Position numbers and translations under genes: made by a program. DNA of 64,000 bases from NCBI RefSeq assembly GCF_900109195.1, contig NZ_FNZG01000002.1, positions 566,191 through 630,190 of the forward strand. Reading direction: 5' to 3'. The notes under the pieces were generated by a model. It saw nothing but the letters and a program-made list of their open reading frames with translations. It made no database searches and was not told the DNA's origin. The first letter of the stretch is position 1. Every line of letters starts with the position of its first letter. Of the stretch, positions 52,081 to 60,155 are shown piece by piece. The stretch comes from Pseudooceanicola nitratireducens (GTDB taxonomy: Bacteria; Pseudomonadota; Alphaproteobacteria; Rhodobacterales; Rhodobacteraceae).

Positions 52081-52641
52081 TCAGCCAGCCTGACCAGCAG
52101 GCAGGATCACGCGGTCGATGACGTGCACGACGCCGTTCGACTGGTCCACATCGGCGGTGGTCACGGTCGCGACGCGGCCGTTTTCATCCTTCAGCTTCAG
52201 CATGCCGCCTTCCATGTAGGCCTGCAGGTTGCAGCCGCCGACGGTCGGGACAACGTGCATGCCGCCGTCATCGGCGATCATGCCCGCGATGTCGGTCGAA
52301 AAGGCTTCGGTCGCGACGACGTGGCAGGTCAGGATCTGCTGCAGCTGCGCCTTGTTGCCTTCTTCCAGCAGCGCGTTCAGCGAGGCTTCCGAGATCTTGC
52401 CGAAGGCACCATTGGTCGGGGCGAAGACGGTGAAGGGACCGTCGCTCATCAGGGTTTCGGCAAGGCCGGCGGCTTTCACGGCGGCAACAAGCGTCGTCAG
52501 GTTGGGCGCCGCCGAGGCGTTCTCGGCGATGGTCATGTCAGCCATCATGGGCGCGCCGCCCACGGTCGGGTTTTCCTTGGCCATGGCGATCGTGGCGATA
52601 CCGGTGGCGGCGAGGGCGGCAATAATCTTGGTTTTCATCAT
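52081..52641 (-). CDS. secreted fasciclin (FAS1) domain protein
   Basis: A 186-residue exported protein. The signal peptide KTKIIAALAATGIATIAMA is followed by a short linker and one FAS1 domain (NLTTLVAAVKAAGLAETLMSDGPFTVFAPTNGAFGKI near 45-85, and GVVHVIDRVILPA at the end). The H1 and H2 boxes of the fold are both present. Two Met codons open the frame; AAAGGA precedes 52641. FAS1 proteins act in adhesion or stress responses; the role here is unknown. Confidence 0.92.
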   Translation of the reverse strand: MMKTKIIAALAATGIATIAMAKENPTVGGAPMMADMTIAENASAAPNLTTLVAAVKAAGLAETLMSDGPFTVFAPTNGAFGKISEASLNALLEEGNKAQLQQILTCHVVATEAFSTDIAGMIADDGGMHVVPTVGGCNLQAYMEGGMLKLKDENGRVATVTTADVDQSNGVVHVIDRVILPAGQAG

Positions 52642-52713
52642 ACGTCCTTTGTTGGGCATTGTTGTAGTGCAACAGGGCTTCTCCCTGTCATCGTGCCCTA
52701 GCTACGGACGGTC

Positions 52714-52738
52714 GCGCCGATCGGTTTCAAATCGGCGC
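52714..52738. promoter_or_regulatory. 8-bp inverted repeat upstream of the fasciclin gene
   Basis: GCGCCGAT, nine bases, ATCGGCGC. It is located 73-97 bases upstream of the fasciclin start. It may be an operator, or a terminator for the Hint gene read from the other side, though no U-run follows on either strand. Confidence 0.4.
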
Positions 52739-52784
52739 AACTGATTGTCATCACGGTTTTGTGGGGTCGGCGTGATCGGGCGGC

Positions 52785-53789
52785 TCAGGCCGCCAGATCC
52801 GCCATCTCGGCCTGGCTGATCTCGGCCAGAAGGAAACGGGCTTCCTGCATGGTCAGCACGGCGGCCGCGTGGCACATCCTGGCGACCAGGGCGGTGCGCC
52901 GGGGATCGGCGTGAAAGTCGCGCCGTTGCAGCGGGCCAAGGGCGGCCATGGCCTGCGGTCCGGGAAAGAAGGTTTCGGCCGCGGTGCCATTGGCGCGCAG
53001 GATCACGTGGCTGTCGCACATGATATGCACATAGGTGACCGCCCGCGCCGAAAGGTCGGTCGTCCCGCCGAAGCCGGCGAAGGCTCCGGCGGGGACAAGG
53101 GCCTGATCCAACCCGAAATGCAGCTGAAGCGCCGCATGCTGCATCAGGATCAGGTGGTTGCGCGACACAGAGAGCGAGCGGCCCCCGTCCCCGCCGGTCA
53201 GGGCGGGCGGTAGAGTGACGGGGGCCAGCGTCGCACGGGTCTCGGACCCGCACGATGAGAGAGCGACGTGCCGCTGCGACGTCCAGAGAATGGCGTGGTC
53301 CCGGCCGTGGATGTCACGGACGCGGTCCCCGGGCCTGAGGTCGATGGCGCGCCTTTCGCCATCGGGTGTCGCGATCATGGTGTCAGCGACGAAACAGGCC
53401 GGAGAGAAGATCGGATAGGGCGTCGGGTCGATATCGACGACAACGGCGATGGCCCCTGTCAGGTCGAGATCCCCGGCGGGATAGTGAAAATACATCTGGC
53501 CGCCGGCTTCGAAGACCACAAGGTCGACCGTCGTGCCAAGGGGGACAGTGCCGACACCGGGGACGAACACCCCCGGTGTCGCAGTTCCCGATCCCACGTA
53601 GGAAATCGGGTTCCCCTGGAAAGTCGCAATTCCATCATCGCCCGGACCAAGGATTCCGTCCGTGTCGGTGATTGTGCCGCTCAGCTGAGTTCCGAAATCG
53701 GCCAGAACGATGTTCTGAACCGAGGACAGCAGATTGGCTGCCAGCAATGCCCCATTATAGGGGATGACGTCGATGGACGCGCTTCCCAT
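52785..53789 (-). CDS. Hint-domain (hedgehog/intein-like) protein
   Basis: A 334-residue protein. Residues 1-130 are a Gly/Asp/Thr-rich beta region (SGTITDTDGILGPGDDGIATFQGNPISYV ...). From about residue 133 the Hint domain begins: CFVADTMIATPDGERRAIDLRPGDRVRD, with the nucleophile-type Cys and the GERRAIDLRPGD signature common in Rhodobacterales. VSRNHLILMQH and a C-terminal block follow. Such proteins are often secreted and may self-cleave; whether this one does is unknown. The ATG at 53789 is preferred over a GTG at 53798. It lies beside an AT-rich gap. Confidence 0.88.
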   Translation of the reverse strand: MGSASIDVIPYNGALLAANLLSSVQNIVLADFGTQLSGTITDTDGILGPGDDGIATFQGNPISYVGSGTATPGVFVPGVGTVPLGTTVDLVVFEAGGQMYFHYPAGDLDLTGAIAVVVDIDPTPYPIFSPACFVADTMIATPDGERRAIDLRPGDRVRDIHGRDHAILWTSQRHVALSSCGSETRATLAPVTLPPALTGGDGGRSLSVSRNHLILMQHAALQLHFGLDQALVPAGAFAGFGGTTDLSARAVTYVHIMCDSHVILRANGTAAETFFPGPQAMAALGPLQRRDFHADPRRTALVARMCHAAAVLTMQEARFLLAEISQAEMADLAA

Positions 53790-54281
53790 AGTAACCACTC
53801 ACTCGTTAACCAGACCTGAACACTCGTTACGCACAGGGTCTTTATGTTGGAGGCATAAGGGCCAACGGGCCCAACCCCATGAACCAAGGCAACGGCCTTG
53901 TATCCTTTACTTTGAACGCGTCCGGTGCCGGGATTATGGCGATAGAAGTGAATTTCGGGTTAAGCTTAGGGTTGTGTTCCGCTGCAGCGCGGCAAGATGA
54001 TGATTTTAATGCGGAAATGCGCGAATGATGAAAAATGCATCTCCGCAAATGCTTTAAGTTAGAAATATCTTTTAAAAGTTGTTTCGTGGATAAATATTAA
54101 CTAATTGGGCATTTTTCTGAATGGAAATTTCCGATTGATAAATGGTTGCATTGTGCAATCACGCAAGGGTGATTGTCTGTGCGTCGCTTTCCCGCCATGT
54201 TTCGCAGGTGCAAAAAATTGCACGTTTGCAATGTATTGGCTGATGATCTCAGCCCGGCTGCGCGGGCGCCCCATGGGGGCA
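53790..54281. other. AT-rich intergenic region with TTGCA/TGCAA dyads
   Basis: About 490 bases with no credible gene, markedly richer in A+T than the surroundings. It contains dyads TTGCA-TTG-TGCAA (54146-54158) and GTGCAA-AAAA-TTGCAC (54208-54223). A 13-mer TTTCGCAGGTGCA (54200-54212) recurs with one change upstream of mcd (56068-56080). It probably holds the regulatory region of the Hint gene. Confidence 0.6.
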
Positions 54282-54313
54282 AAAGCAAAGCGCCGCAGGG
54301 GGACCTGCGGCGC
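54282..54313 (-). terminator. rho-independent terminator of mcd
   Basis: GCGCCGCAGG and CCTGCGGCGC pair with a 4-base loop; on the minus strand TTTGCTTTT follows. It is 26 bases after the mcd stop. Confidence 0.9.
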
Positions 54314-54338
54314 GTTTGGCGTTCCGAAAAAGGGCAGG

Positions 54339-56030
54339 TCAGGCCAGCAGGCGGCGGGCGATGACCTGTGCCTGGATCTCGGCGGCACCTTCAAAGATAT
54401 TCAGGATCCGCGCATCGCACAGGATACGGCTGATCGTGTATTCCAGCGCAAAGCCGTTGCCGCCGTGGATCTGCAGCGCGTTGTCGGCGCTGGCCCAGGC
54501 GACGCGGGCCCCCAGAAGCTTGGCCATGCCGGCCTCAAGATCGCAGCGGCGGTCGTTGTCCTTCTCGTAGGCCGAGAAATAGGTCAGCTGACGCGCGATC
54601 ACGATCTCGACCGCCATCATCGCCAGCTTGCCCGACACACGGGGGAAATTGGCCAGCGGCTGGGCAAAGGCCTTGCGGTCCAGGGCGTATTGCAGACCGA
54701 CGTCCAGCGCGGCCTGGGCCACGCCGATGGCGCGGGCGGCCGTCTGGATGCGCGCGGCCTCGAAGGTTTTCATCAGCTGGCGGAAGCCTTGGCCTTCGAC
54801 GCCACCCAGAAGGTTGTCGCCCTTCACGTGGAAATTGTCGAAGCCAAGTTCGTATTCCTTCATGCCGCGATAGCCCAGCACCTCGATCTCGCCGCCGGTC
54901 ATGCCCTCGGTCGGGAAGGGGGTTTCGTCGGTGCCCGGGGTCTTTTCGGCCAGGAACATCGACAGCCCGTTATGGTCGGTCGACGACGGGTCGGTCCGGG
55001 CCAGCACGGTCATCACGTGGGTCCGGGCGGCGTGGGTGATCCAGGTCTTGTTGCCGGTGATCTTGTAATCGCCGTTGTCGTCCTTGACCGCGCGGGTGCG
55101 CAGCGACGCCAGGTCGGACCCGGTGTTGGGTTCGGTAAAGACCGCCGTGGGCAGGATTTCCCCTGAGGAGATCTTGGGCAGCCAATAGCTGCGCTGTTCG
55201 TCCGTGCCGCCGGCCAGGATCAGTTCGGCCGCGATTTCCGACCGGGTGGCCAGCGACCCGACACCGATATAGCCGCGCGACAGTTCTTCGGACACGACAA
55301 CCATCGCCGCCTTGGGCAGGCCAAAGCCGCCCAGATTTTCCGGGATGGTCAGGCCGAAGACGCCCATCTCGGACAGCTCTTCGATCACCGACATGGGGAT
55401 CAGCTCGTCCTTGAGGTGCCATTCATGGGCATGGGGTTCGACCTTTTCGACCGCGTAGCGGCGGAACTGGTCGCGGATCATCTCTAGCTCTTCGTCCAGG
55501 CCAGAGGCACCGAACATGGTCGCGCCCTGCTGTTCGACCATCAGCTCGGCCAGGCGGGACCGCGCGGCCTGTGTATTGCCGGACTGGCACAGGGTGCTGA
55601 CCGCATCGGCGTTCAGCGTGGCCTGGTCGGCGGGCGACAGGCCAAGGTCCTGCAGGCGCACGATTTCATTCTGGGACATCTGGATGCCGCCGATGATCTG
55701 CCAGAGGTATTCGCCAAAGGCAATCTGGTGGATCAGCTGCTCCATCTCGGCGAATTTGCCTTCGCCGTCCAGCTTTTCGGCCCATTTCTGCATCTGGCGC
55801 AGGGATTCCACATAGGTGGCCAGCCAGGCCAGGCCATGGGTTGCGGTCTGTTCGGCCTCGACCGCGGGGGTGGTGATCTTGTCGCCGCCCTTCAGGACAA
55901 GGGCGCGGACACTGGCCTGCGCCTTTTCCAGAAGGTCGTTCAGCGGAGCAATCGTTGCCCCGGTCAGTTTCAGAAGATCAGGCAGGATGACCTGCCCTGC
56001 CGCGGTGATGTCCTGTCCGTCATGCGCCAT
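54339..56030 (-). CDS. mcd: (2S)-methylsuccinyl-CoA dehydrogenase
   Basis: A 563-residue FAD-dependent acyl-CoA dehydrogenase. The N-terminal extension of about 170 residues (PDLLKLTGATIAPLNDLLEKAQASVRALV ...) before the dehydrogenase core distinguishes Mcd from ordinary acyl-CoA dehydrogenases of about 385 residues. The core shows LTIPENLGGFGL, FTEPNTGSDLASLRTRA, GNKTWITHA, RIQTAARAIGVAQAALD and QIHGGNGFALEY. The enzyme oxidises methylsuccinyl-CoA to mesaconyl-CoA in the ethylmalonyl-CoA pathway of acetate assimilation, which also uses a B12-dependent mutase. Confidence 0.9.
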   Translation of the reverse strand: MAHDGQDITAAGQVILPDLLKLTGATIAPLNDLLEKAQASVRALVLKGGDKITTPAVEAEQTATHGLAWLATYVESLRQMQKWAEKLDGEGKFAEMEQLIHQIAFGEYLWQIIGGIQMSQNEIVRLQDLGLSPADQATLNADAVSTLCQSGNTQAARSRLAELMVEQQGATMFGASGLDEELEMIRDQFRRYAVEKVEPHAHEWHLKDELIPMSVIEELSEMGVFGLTIPENLGGFGLPKAAMVVVSEELSRGYIGVGSLATRSEIAAELILAGGTDEQRSYWLPKISSGEILPTAVFTEPNTGSDLASLRTRAVKDDNGDYKITGNKTWITHAARTHVMTVLARTDPSSTDHNGLSMFLAEKTPGTDETPFPTEGMTGGEIEVLGYRGMKEYELGFDNFHVKGDNLLGGVEGQGFRQLMKTFEAARIQTAARAIGVAQAALDVGLQYALDRKAFAQPLANFPRVSGKLAMMAVEIVIARQLTYFSAYEKDNDRRCDLEAGMAKLLGARVAWASADNALQIHGGNGFALEYTISRILCDARILNIFEGAAEIQAQVIARRLLA

Positions 56031-56067
56031 GAATCATACCCTTTTCCGTTTCGTCCGGTCCTACCGA

Positions 56068-56080
56068 TTTTGCAGGTGCA
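56068..56080. promoter_or_regulatory. TTTTGCAGGTGCA motif upstream of mcd
   Basis: A 13-mer within a cluster of TTGCG/TTGCA half-sites (56068-56140), 38 bases before the mcd start. Twelve of thirteen bases match a motif at 54200-54212. A binding site for a carbon-assimilation regulator is possible; the protein cannot be named. Confidence 0.4.
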
Positions 56081-56171
56081 GCGCAACAATTTTGCGCCTG
56101 CATTCATCGTGGCGACCTAATGTTGCGCAGGTGATTTTCCAGTGGCAAGGCGTCGCAGGGGGGCGTAAGCC

Positions 56172-56948
56172 GTGGCAATGGAAAGCCTTCTGACCCTGAT
56201 CCCACTTCCCGCTTTGGTCGCCTGCCTTCTGGTCGGATTTCTGGCCGGGGTGGTCAAGGGCATGGTCGGTTTTGCCATGCCGATGATCATGATCTCGGGG
56301 ATGGGCAGCTTTGTCGCGCCGGAACTGGCGCTGGCCGGGCTGATCCTGCCGACGCTGGCGACCAACGGCTGGCAGGCGCTGCGGCAGGGGCCGCGGGCGG
56401 CGATCTCCTCGGCCCGGAAGTTCCGGATCTTCCTTTTGGTCGGCTTCGTGGCGCTGATCGTCTCGGCGCAGATGGTGCGGGTGATCCCGGCGGACGTGAT
56501 GCTGTTGATGATCGGGGTGCCGATCGTGATCTTCGCGGTGACCCAGCTGATGGGCCGCCAGCTGGTGCTGGGGGCGAACCCGTCGCGCTGGATCGAGGTG
56601 GCGATTGCCACCTTCGCGGGGTTCATCGGCGGGTTCTCGGGCGTCTGGGGGCCGCCGACGGTGGCCTATCTGACCGCGCTTGGCACACCCAAGCAGGAAC
56701 ATGTCCGGGTGCAGGGCGTGATCTATGGCCTTGGGGCCGTGGCGCTTCTGGGGGCGCATGTGGTCAGCGGTGTCGTGCGGGCGGAAACCATCCCCCTTGC
56801 CATCGCGCTGCTGCCGCCGGCGCTGGCGGGGATGGCCGTGGGCTTTGCCGTTCAGGACCGCATCGACCAGGCGGCCTTTCGCAAGGCGACGCTGGTGGTG
56901 CTGCTGGTGGCGGGCGGGAACCTCGTCCGGCGCGGGCTGATGGGTTAA
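56172..56948 (+). CDS. TauE/SafE (TSUP) family membrane transporter
   Basis: A 258-residue inner-membrane protein with about eight helices. The TSUP repeats are visible: LPALVACLLVGFLAGVVKGMVGFAMPMIMI in the first half and FAGFIGGFSGVWGPPTVAYLTALG in the second. Family members export sulfite, sulfoacetate or related anions. It diverges from mcd and its stop overlaps the convergent DUF3859 gene by 4 bases. The substrate is unknown. Confidence 0.88.
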   Translation: MAMESLLTLIPLPALVACLLVGFLAGVVKGMVGFAMPMIMISGMGSFVAPELALAGLILPTLATNGWQALRQGPRAAISSARKFRIFLLVGFVALIVSAQMVRVIPADVMLLMIGVPIVIFAVTQLMGRQLVLGANPSRWIEVAIATFAGFIGGFSGVWGPPTVAYLTALGTPKQEHVRVQGVIYGLGAVALLGAHVVSGVVRAETIPLAIALLPPALAGMAVGFAVQDRIDQAAFRKATLVVLLVAGGNLVRRGLMG

Positions 56949-57505
56949 GAGATCTGCGCAGACCCCGGGCAGGGGTCGATCGCGTCGATCCGCGAAGGGT
57001 CCACCACGTCAAAGGCCTTCCGGACCACCAGAGCGCCGTCCAGAAAGACATCCAGCGTCCAGGTCCCCGGGGCCAGTTCATAATCGAATTCGAAGACGAA
57101 GTAGCGCGCGCTTGGCCGTCCGCCGGTGATGGTCGAGGGCCAGCTTTCCTGGCTCAGATAGCCTTCGCCAAAGCTGGGATGACTGGTGACCATGGTGACG
57201 GTCCGGGTGCCGGCCGCAGGATCCATGACCATGCGGATGCCGAAGGCCGTGCCGATGCGGGCGGGCACGATGTCGCTTTCCATGTCGAAATGGATCGGCA
57301 CCCCGCCGCGCCGCACCTTTCCGGCGTTGGTTTCGGGGGCGGGCACCTCGGTTCCCTGGGGCAGGTAATCGCAGATCACCCCGTATTCCAGCGACTGGAT
57401 CGGATCGGTGAACATCGTCTCGGCCGCCGAGAGGGGCAGAGCCCAAAGGCAAAACGCCCCGCAAGATGCGAGGCGTTTCAGATTTATGAGCATCAAGGGA
57501 CGCAT
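56945..57505 (-). CDS. secreted DUF3859-type protein
   Basis: A 186-residue protein with a signal peptide (LASCGAFCLWALPLSAAE). A beta-sandwich-like mature part includes SLEYGVICDYLPQG, GTAFGIRMVMDP, FGEGYLSQESWPSTI and YFVFEFDYELAPGTWTLDVFLDGALVVRKAFDVV, a pattern I associate with DUF3859. Its ATG overlaps the pckA stop (TGATG). A hairpin that looks like the pckA terminator lies inside the signal-peptide codons, so expression from pckA read-through may be limited. The function is unknown. Confidence 0.75.
   Translation of the reverse strand: MRPLMLINLKRLASCGAFCLWALPLSAAETMFTDPIQSLEYGVICDYLPQGTEVPAPETNAGKVRRGGVPIHFDMESDIVPARIGTAFGIRMVMDPAAGTRTVTMVTSHPSFGEGYLSQESWPSTITGGRPSARYFVFEFDYELAPGTWTLDVFLDGALVVRKAFDVVDPSRIDAIDPCPGSAQIS
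57452..57478 (-). terminator. terminator-like hairpin after pckA, inside the DUF3859 coding start
   Basis: AAACGCC and GGCGTTT with an inner CGC/GCG pair and a 5-base loop. On the minus strand the 3' arm runs GGCGTTTTGCCTTT. It begins 27 bases after the pckA stop and falls in codons of the DUF3859 signal peptide. Confidence 0.65.
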
Positions 57506-59103
57506 CAGCCGATGGCGGCCGCTTTCACGTCTTCGTCGATGTAGGGCAGGTACTGGGCAAAGTTCTCGGAGAACATGTTGACCAGTTTCGCCGCCTGGGC
57601 GTCATAGGCCGCCTTGTCGTTCCAGGTCGCGCGCGGGTCCAGCAGGGTCGCGTCGACGCCGGGCACGGTCACGGGGACCTCGAAGCCGAAGTTCGGATCC
57701 TTGCGGAAGGTCGCGTCGTTCAGAGATCCGTCCAGCGCGGCGGTCAGCAGGGCGCGGGTTGCCTTGATCGGCATGCGCGAACCCTGGCCGAAGGCACCGC
57801 CGGTCCAGCCGGTGTTCACCAGCCAGCAGGTTGCGCCATGCTTGGCGATCTTTTCGCGCAGCAGGTTGCCGTAGGCTTCCGGGCGACGCGGCATGAAGGG
57901 CGCGCCGAAGCAGGTCGAGAAGGTGGGTTCCGGTTCAACCACGCCACGTTCGGTGCCCGGGGTCTTCGAGGTGAAGCCGGACAGGAAGTGGTACATCGCC
58001 TGCGCGGGCGTCAGACGCGAGATCGGGGGCAGAACGCCATAGGCGTCGCAGGTCAGCAGGATGATGTTCTTGGGGTGACCGCCCAGGGCCGTTTCCGACG
58101 CGTTCGAGATATACTCGAGCGGGTAGGCGCAGCGCATGTTCTCGGTCAGAGAACTGTCTTCGAAGTCCAACTCGAAGGTCTCTTCGTCGTAGACCATGTT
58201 CTCGATCACGGTGCCCGACATCGAGCAAGTGGCGTAGATCTCGGGCTCGGCCTCGGCGCTCAGGTTGATGGTCTTGGCATAGCAGCCGCCTTCGAAGTTA
58301 AAGGTGCCGCGGTCGGACCAGCCGTGTTCGTCGTCACCGATCAGGGTGCGGTTCGGGTCGGCCGACAGGGTCGTCTTGCCGGTGCCCGAGAGGCCGAAGA
58401 AGATCGCGGTGTCGACGGGATTGTCCTTGGCGTGGTTGGCCGAGCAGTGCATCGGCATCACGCCCTTGTCGGGCAGCAGGTAGTTCAGCAGGGTGAAGAC
58501 GGATTTCTTGTTCTCGCCTGCGTATTCGGTGCCACCGATCAGGATCAGCTTCTTTTCGAAGTTCATCGCGATGACGGTTTCGGTGCGGCAGTTGTGACGC
58601 TCCGGGTTCGCCTGGAAGCTGGGGCAGTTGATGACGGTGAATTCCGCCAGGAAGCCGTCCAGCGCGCTGCGGTCGGGACGACGCAGCATGTGGCGGATGA
58701 ACAGGTTGTGCCAGGCCAGTTCGGTGACCATGCGCACGTTGATCGAATAGGCCGGATCAGCGCCACCCACGAGGTCCTGGACATAGTAGTCCTTGCCCTT
58801 CATGTGCTCCAGCATGTCGGCATAGAGGTTGTCGAACCCTTCGGGCGACATTTCCTTGTTGTTTTCCCACCAGATGGTGTCGGCCACATCGGCGGTGCGC
58901 ACGACGTGCTTGTCCTTGGGGGACCGGCCGGTGAATTTGCCCGTGGTGACAAGGAATGCGCCACCCTGGCCCAGCTGGCCTTCGCCGTTGCGAAGCGCGG
59001 TCTGGATCAGCGCGGGCTCCGTAAGGTTGTAATAGACATTGCCCAGACCCTCGATCCCTTGATCTTCAAGCCGGAATTGCGGGTTCACCCGTCCAAATGT
59101 CAT
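57505..59103 (-). CDS. pckA: phosphoenolpyruvate carboxykinase (ATP)
   Basis: A 532-residue gluconeogenic enzyme making PEP from oxaloacetate. Blocks seen are [11 protein letters not shown], the [13 protein letters not shown] region, [21 protein letters not shown] and MHCSANHA. The kinase-1a loop is [15 protein letters not shown], the metal site is [22 protein letters not shown], and LVNTGWTGG stands near the end. All catalytic elements are present. It is divergent from chvI, the arrangement usual in alphaproteobacteria, where ChvI influences pckA. Confidence 0.98.
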   Translation of the reverse strand: MTFGRVNPQFRLEDQGIEGLGNVYYNLTEPALIQTALRNGEGQLGQGGAFLVTTGKFTGRSPKDKHVVRTADVADTIWWENNKEMSPEGFDNLYADMLEHMKGKDYYVQDLVGGADPAYSINVRMVTELAWHNLFIRHMLRRPDRSALDGFLAEFTVINCPSFQANPERHNCRTETVIAMNFEKKLILIGGTEYAGENKKSVFTLLNYLLPDKGVMPMHCSANHAKDNPVDTAIFFGLSGTGKTTLSADPNRTLIGDDEHGWSDRGTFNFEGGCYAKTINLSAEAEPEIYATCSMSGTVIENMVYDEETFELDFEDSSLTENMRCAYPLEYISNASETALGGHPKNIILLTCDAYGVLPPISRLTPAQAMYHFLSGFTSKTPGTERGVVEPEPTFSTCFGAPFMPRRPEAYGNLLREKIAKHGATCWLVNTGWTGGAFGQGSRMPIKATRALLTAALDGSLNDATFRKDPNFGFEVPVTVPGVDATLLDPRATWNDKAAYDAQAAKLVNMFSENFAQYLPYIDEDVKAAAIG

Positions 59104-59453
59104 GTGCCAAGCTCCTGTAGCTGCGCTGAAGCGACGCCTCCTCTGCCGTTCACTTCTGGCAAAGGAACGGCCATCGCGCCGATAGCGGGGCTCTTAACAT
59201 GTCGTTTGCGGGGATGAACAGGACGCTTTGGCGCAGTTAGCGCCATCACGTCGGTTTTAGCGCAATCACCCCCGATCGGGTCCCGCAGAGGTTCGCGATC
59301 GGACAACAATTCAGGCTATTCTAAGACATTTTCGCCACAATTCACAGGTAGCGTCGACAGCGATTCGCGTTTGGGGATTGATTGTAAAGGCCGAACTGAC
59401 GGATAAAGAGGGAAAAACAAGCAAGAACGCTGAGCAGTATAAGGAATATCGCG
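59104..59453. promoter_or_regulatory. divergent pckA/chvI control region with a direct repeat
   Basis: A 350-base gap with promoters for both directions. A 13-base direct repeat TTAGCGC(C/A)ATCAC occurs at 59237-59249 and 59257-59269, exactly 20 bases (two turns) apart. The TTAGCGC core resembles half of a LacI-family TTAGCGCTAA-type operator. The sites lie about 135-165 bases upstream of the pckA start. Confidence 0.55.
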
Positions 59454-60155
59454 ATGTCGAAGATCGCTCTGGTCGACGACGACAGGAATATCCTGACGTC
59501 TGTGGCCATCACTCTCGAGGCAGAGGGTTTTGAGGTAGAGACCTACAACGACGGCCAGGCCGCGTTGGATGCATTCAACAAGAAACTGCCGGACATGGCC
59601 GTGCTGGACATCAAGATGCCCCGCATGGACGGGATGGATCTGCTGCAACGCCTGCGGCAGAAGACCTCGATGCCGGTGATCTTCCTGACCTCCAAGGATG
59701 ACGAGATCGACGAGGTTCTCGGCCTGCGGATGGGTGCGGATGACTATGTGAAAAAGCCCTTCAGCCAGCGCCTGCTGGTCGAACGTATCCGCGCGCTGCT
59801 GCGCCGCCAGGATGCGATCGGTGGCGAAGTCGTTCCCGAAACCGAAGAAACCAAGGTGATGGAACGCGGAAACCTGCGCATGGATCCGCTGCGTCACGCG
59901 GTGGCCTGGAAAGGGCTGGACGTGTCGCTGACCGTGACCGAATTCCTGCTGCTCCAGGCCCTTGCACAGCGTCCCGGCTTCGTGAAGTCGCGCGATCAGC
60001 TGATGGACGTCGCCTATGACGATCAGGTCTATGTGGACGACCGCACGATCGACAGCCACATCAAGCGCCTGCGCAAGAAGATGCGGAGCGTGGATCCCGA
60101 GTTCTCGGCGATTGAGACGCTCTATGGTATCGGATACAGATATAACGAAGAGTAA
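59454..60155 (+). CDS. chvI: response regulator ChvI
   Basis: A 233-residue OmpR-family regulator. The receiver domain has the acidic pair DDD at 8-10, phospho-acceptor Asp52 in [12 protein letters not shown], Thr in FLTSKDD, and Lys in DDYVKKPF. The C-terminal winged helix includes [30 protein letters not shown] and [14 protein letters not shown]. It is paired with ChvG (stop/start overlap TAATG). In related bacteria ChvGI responds to acid and envelope stress and affects pckA and exopolysaccharide. Confidence 0.96.
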   Translation: MSKIALVDDDRNILTSVAITLEAEGFEVETYNDGQAALDAFNKKLPDMAVLDIKMPRMDGMDLLQRLRQKTSMPVIFLTSKDDEIDEVLGLRMGADDYVKKPFSQRLLVERIRALLRRQDAIGGEVVPETEETKVMERGNLRMDPLRHAVAWKGLDVSLTVTEFLLLQALAQRPGFVKSRDQLMDVAYDDQVYVDDRTIDSHIKRLRKKMRSVDPEFSAIETLYGIGYRYNEE

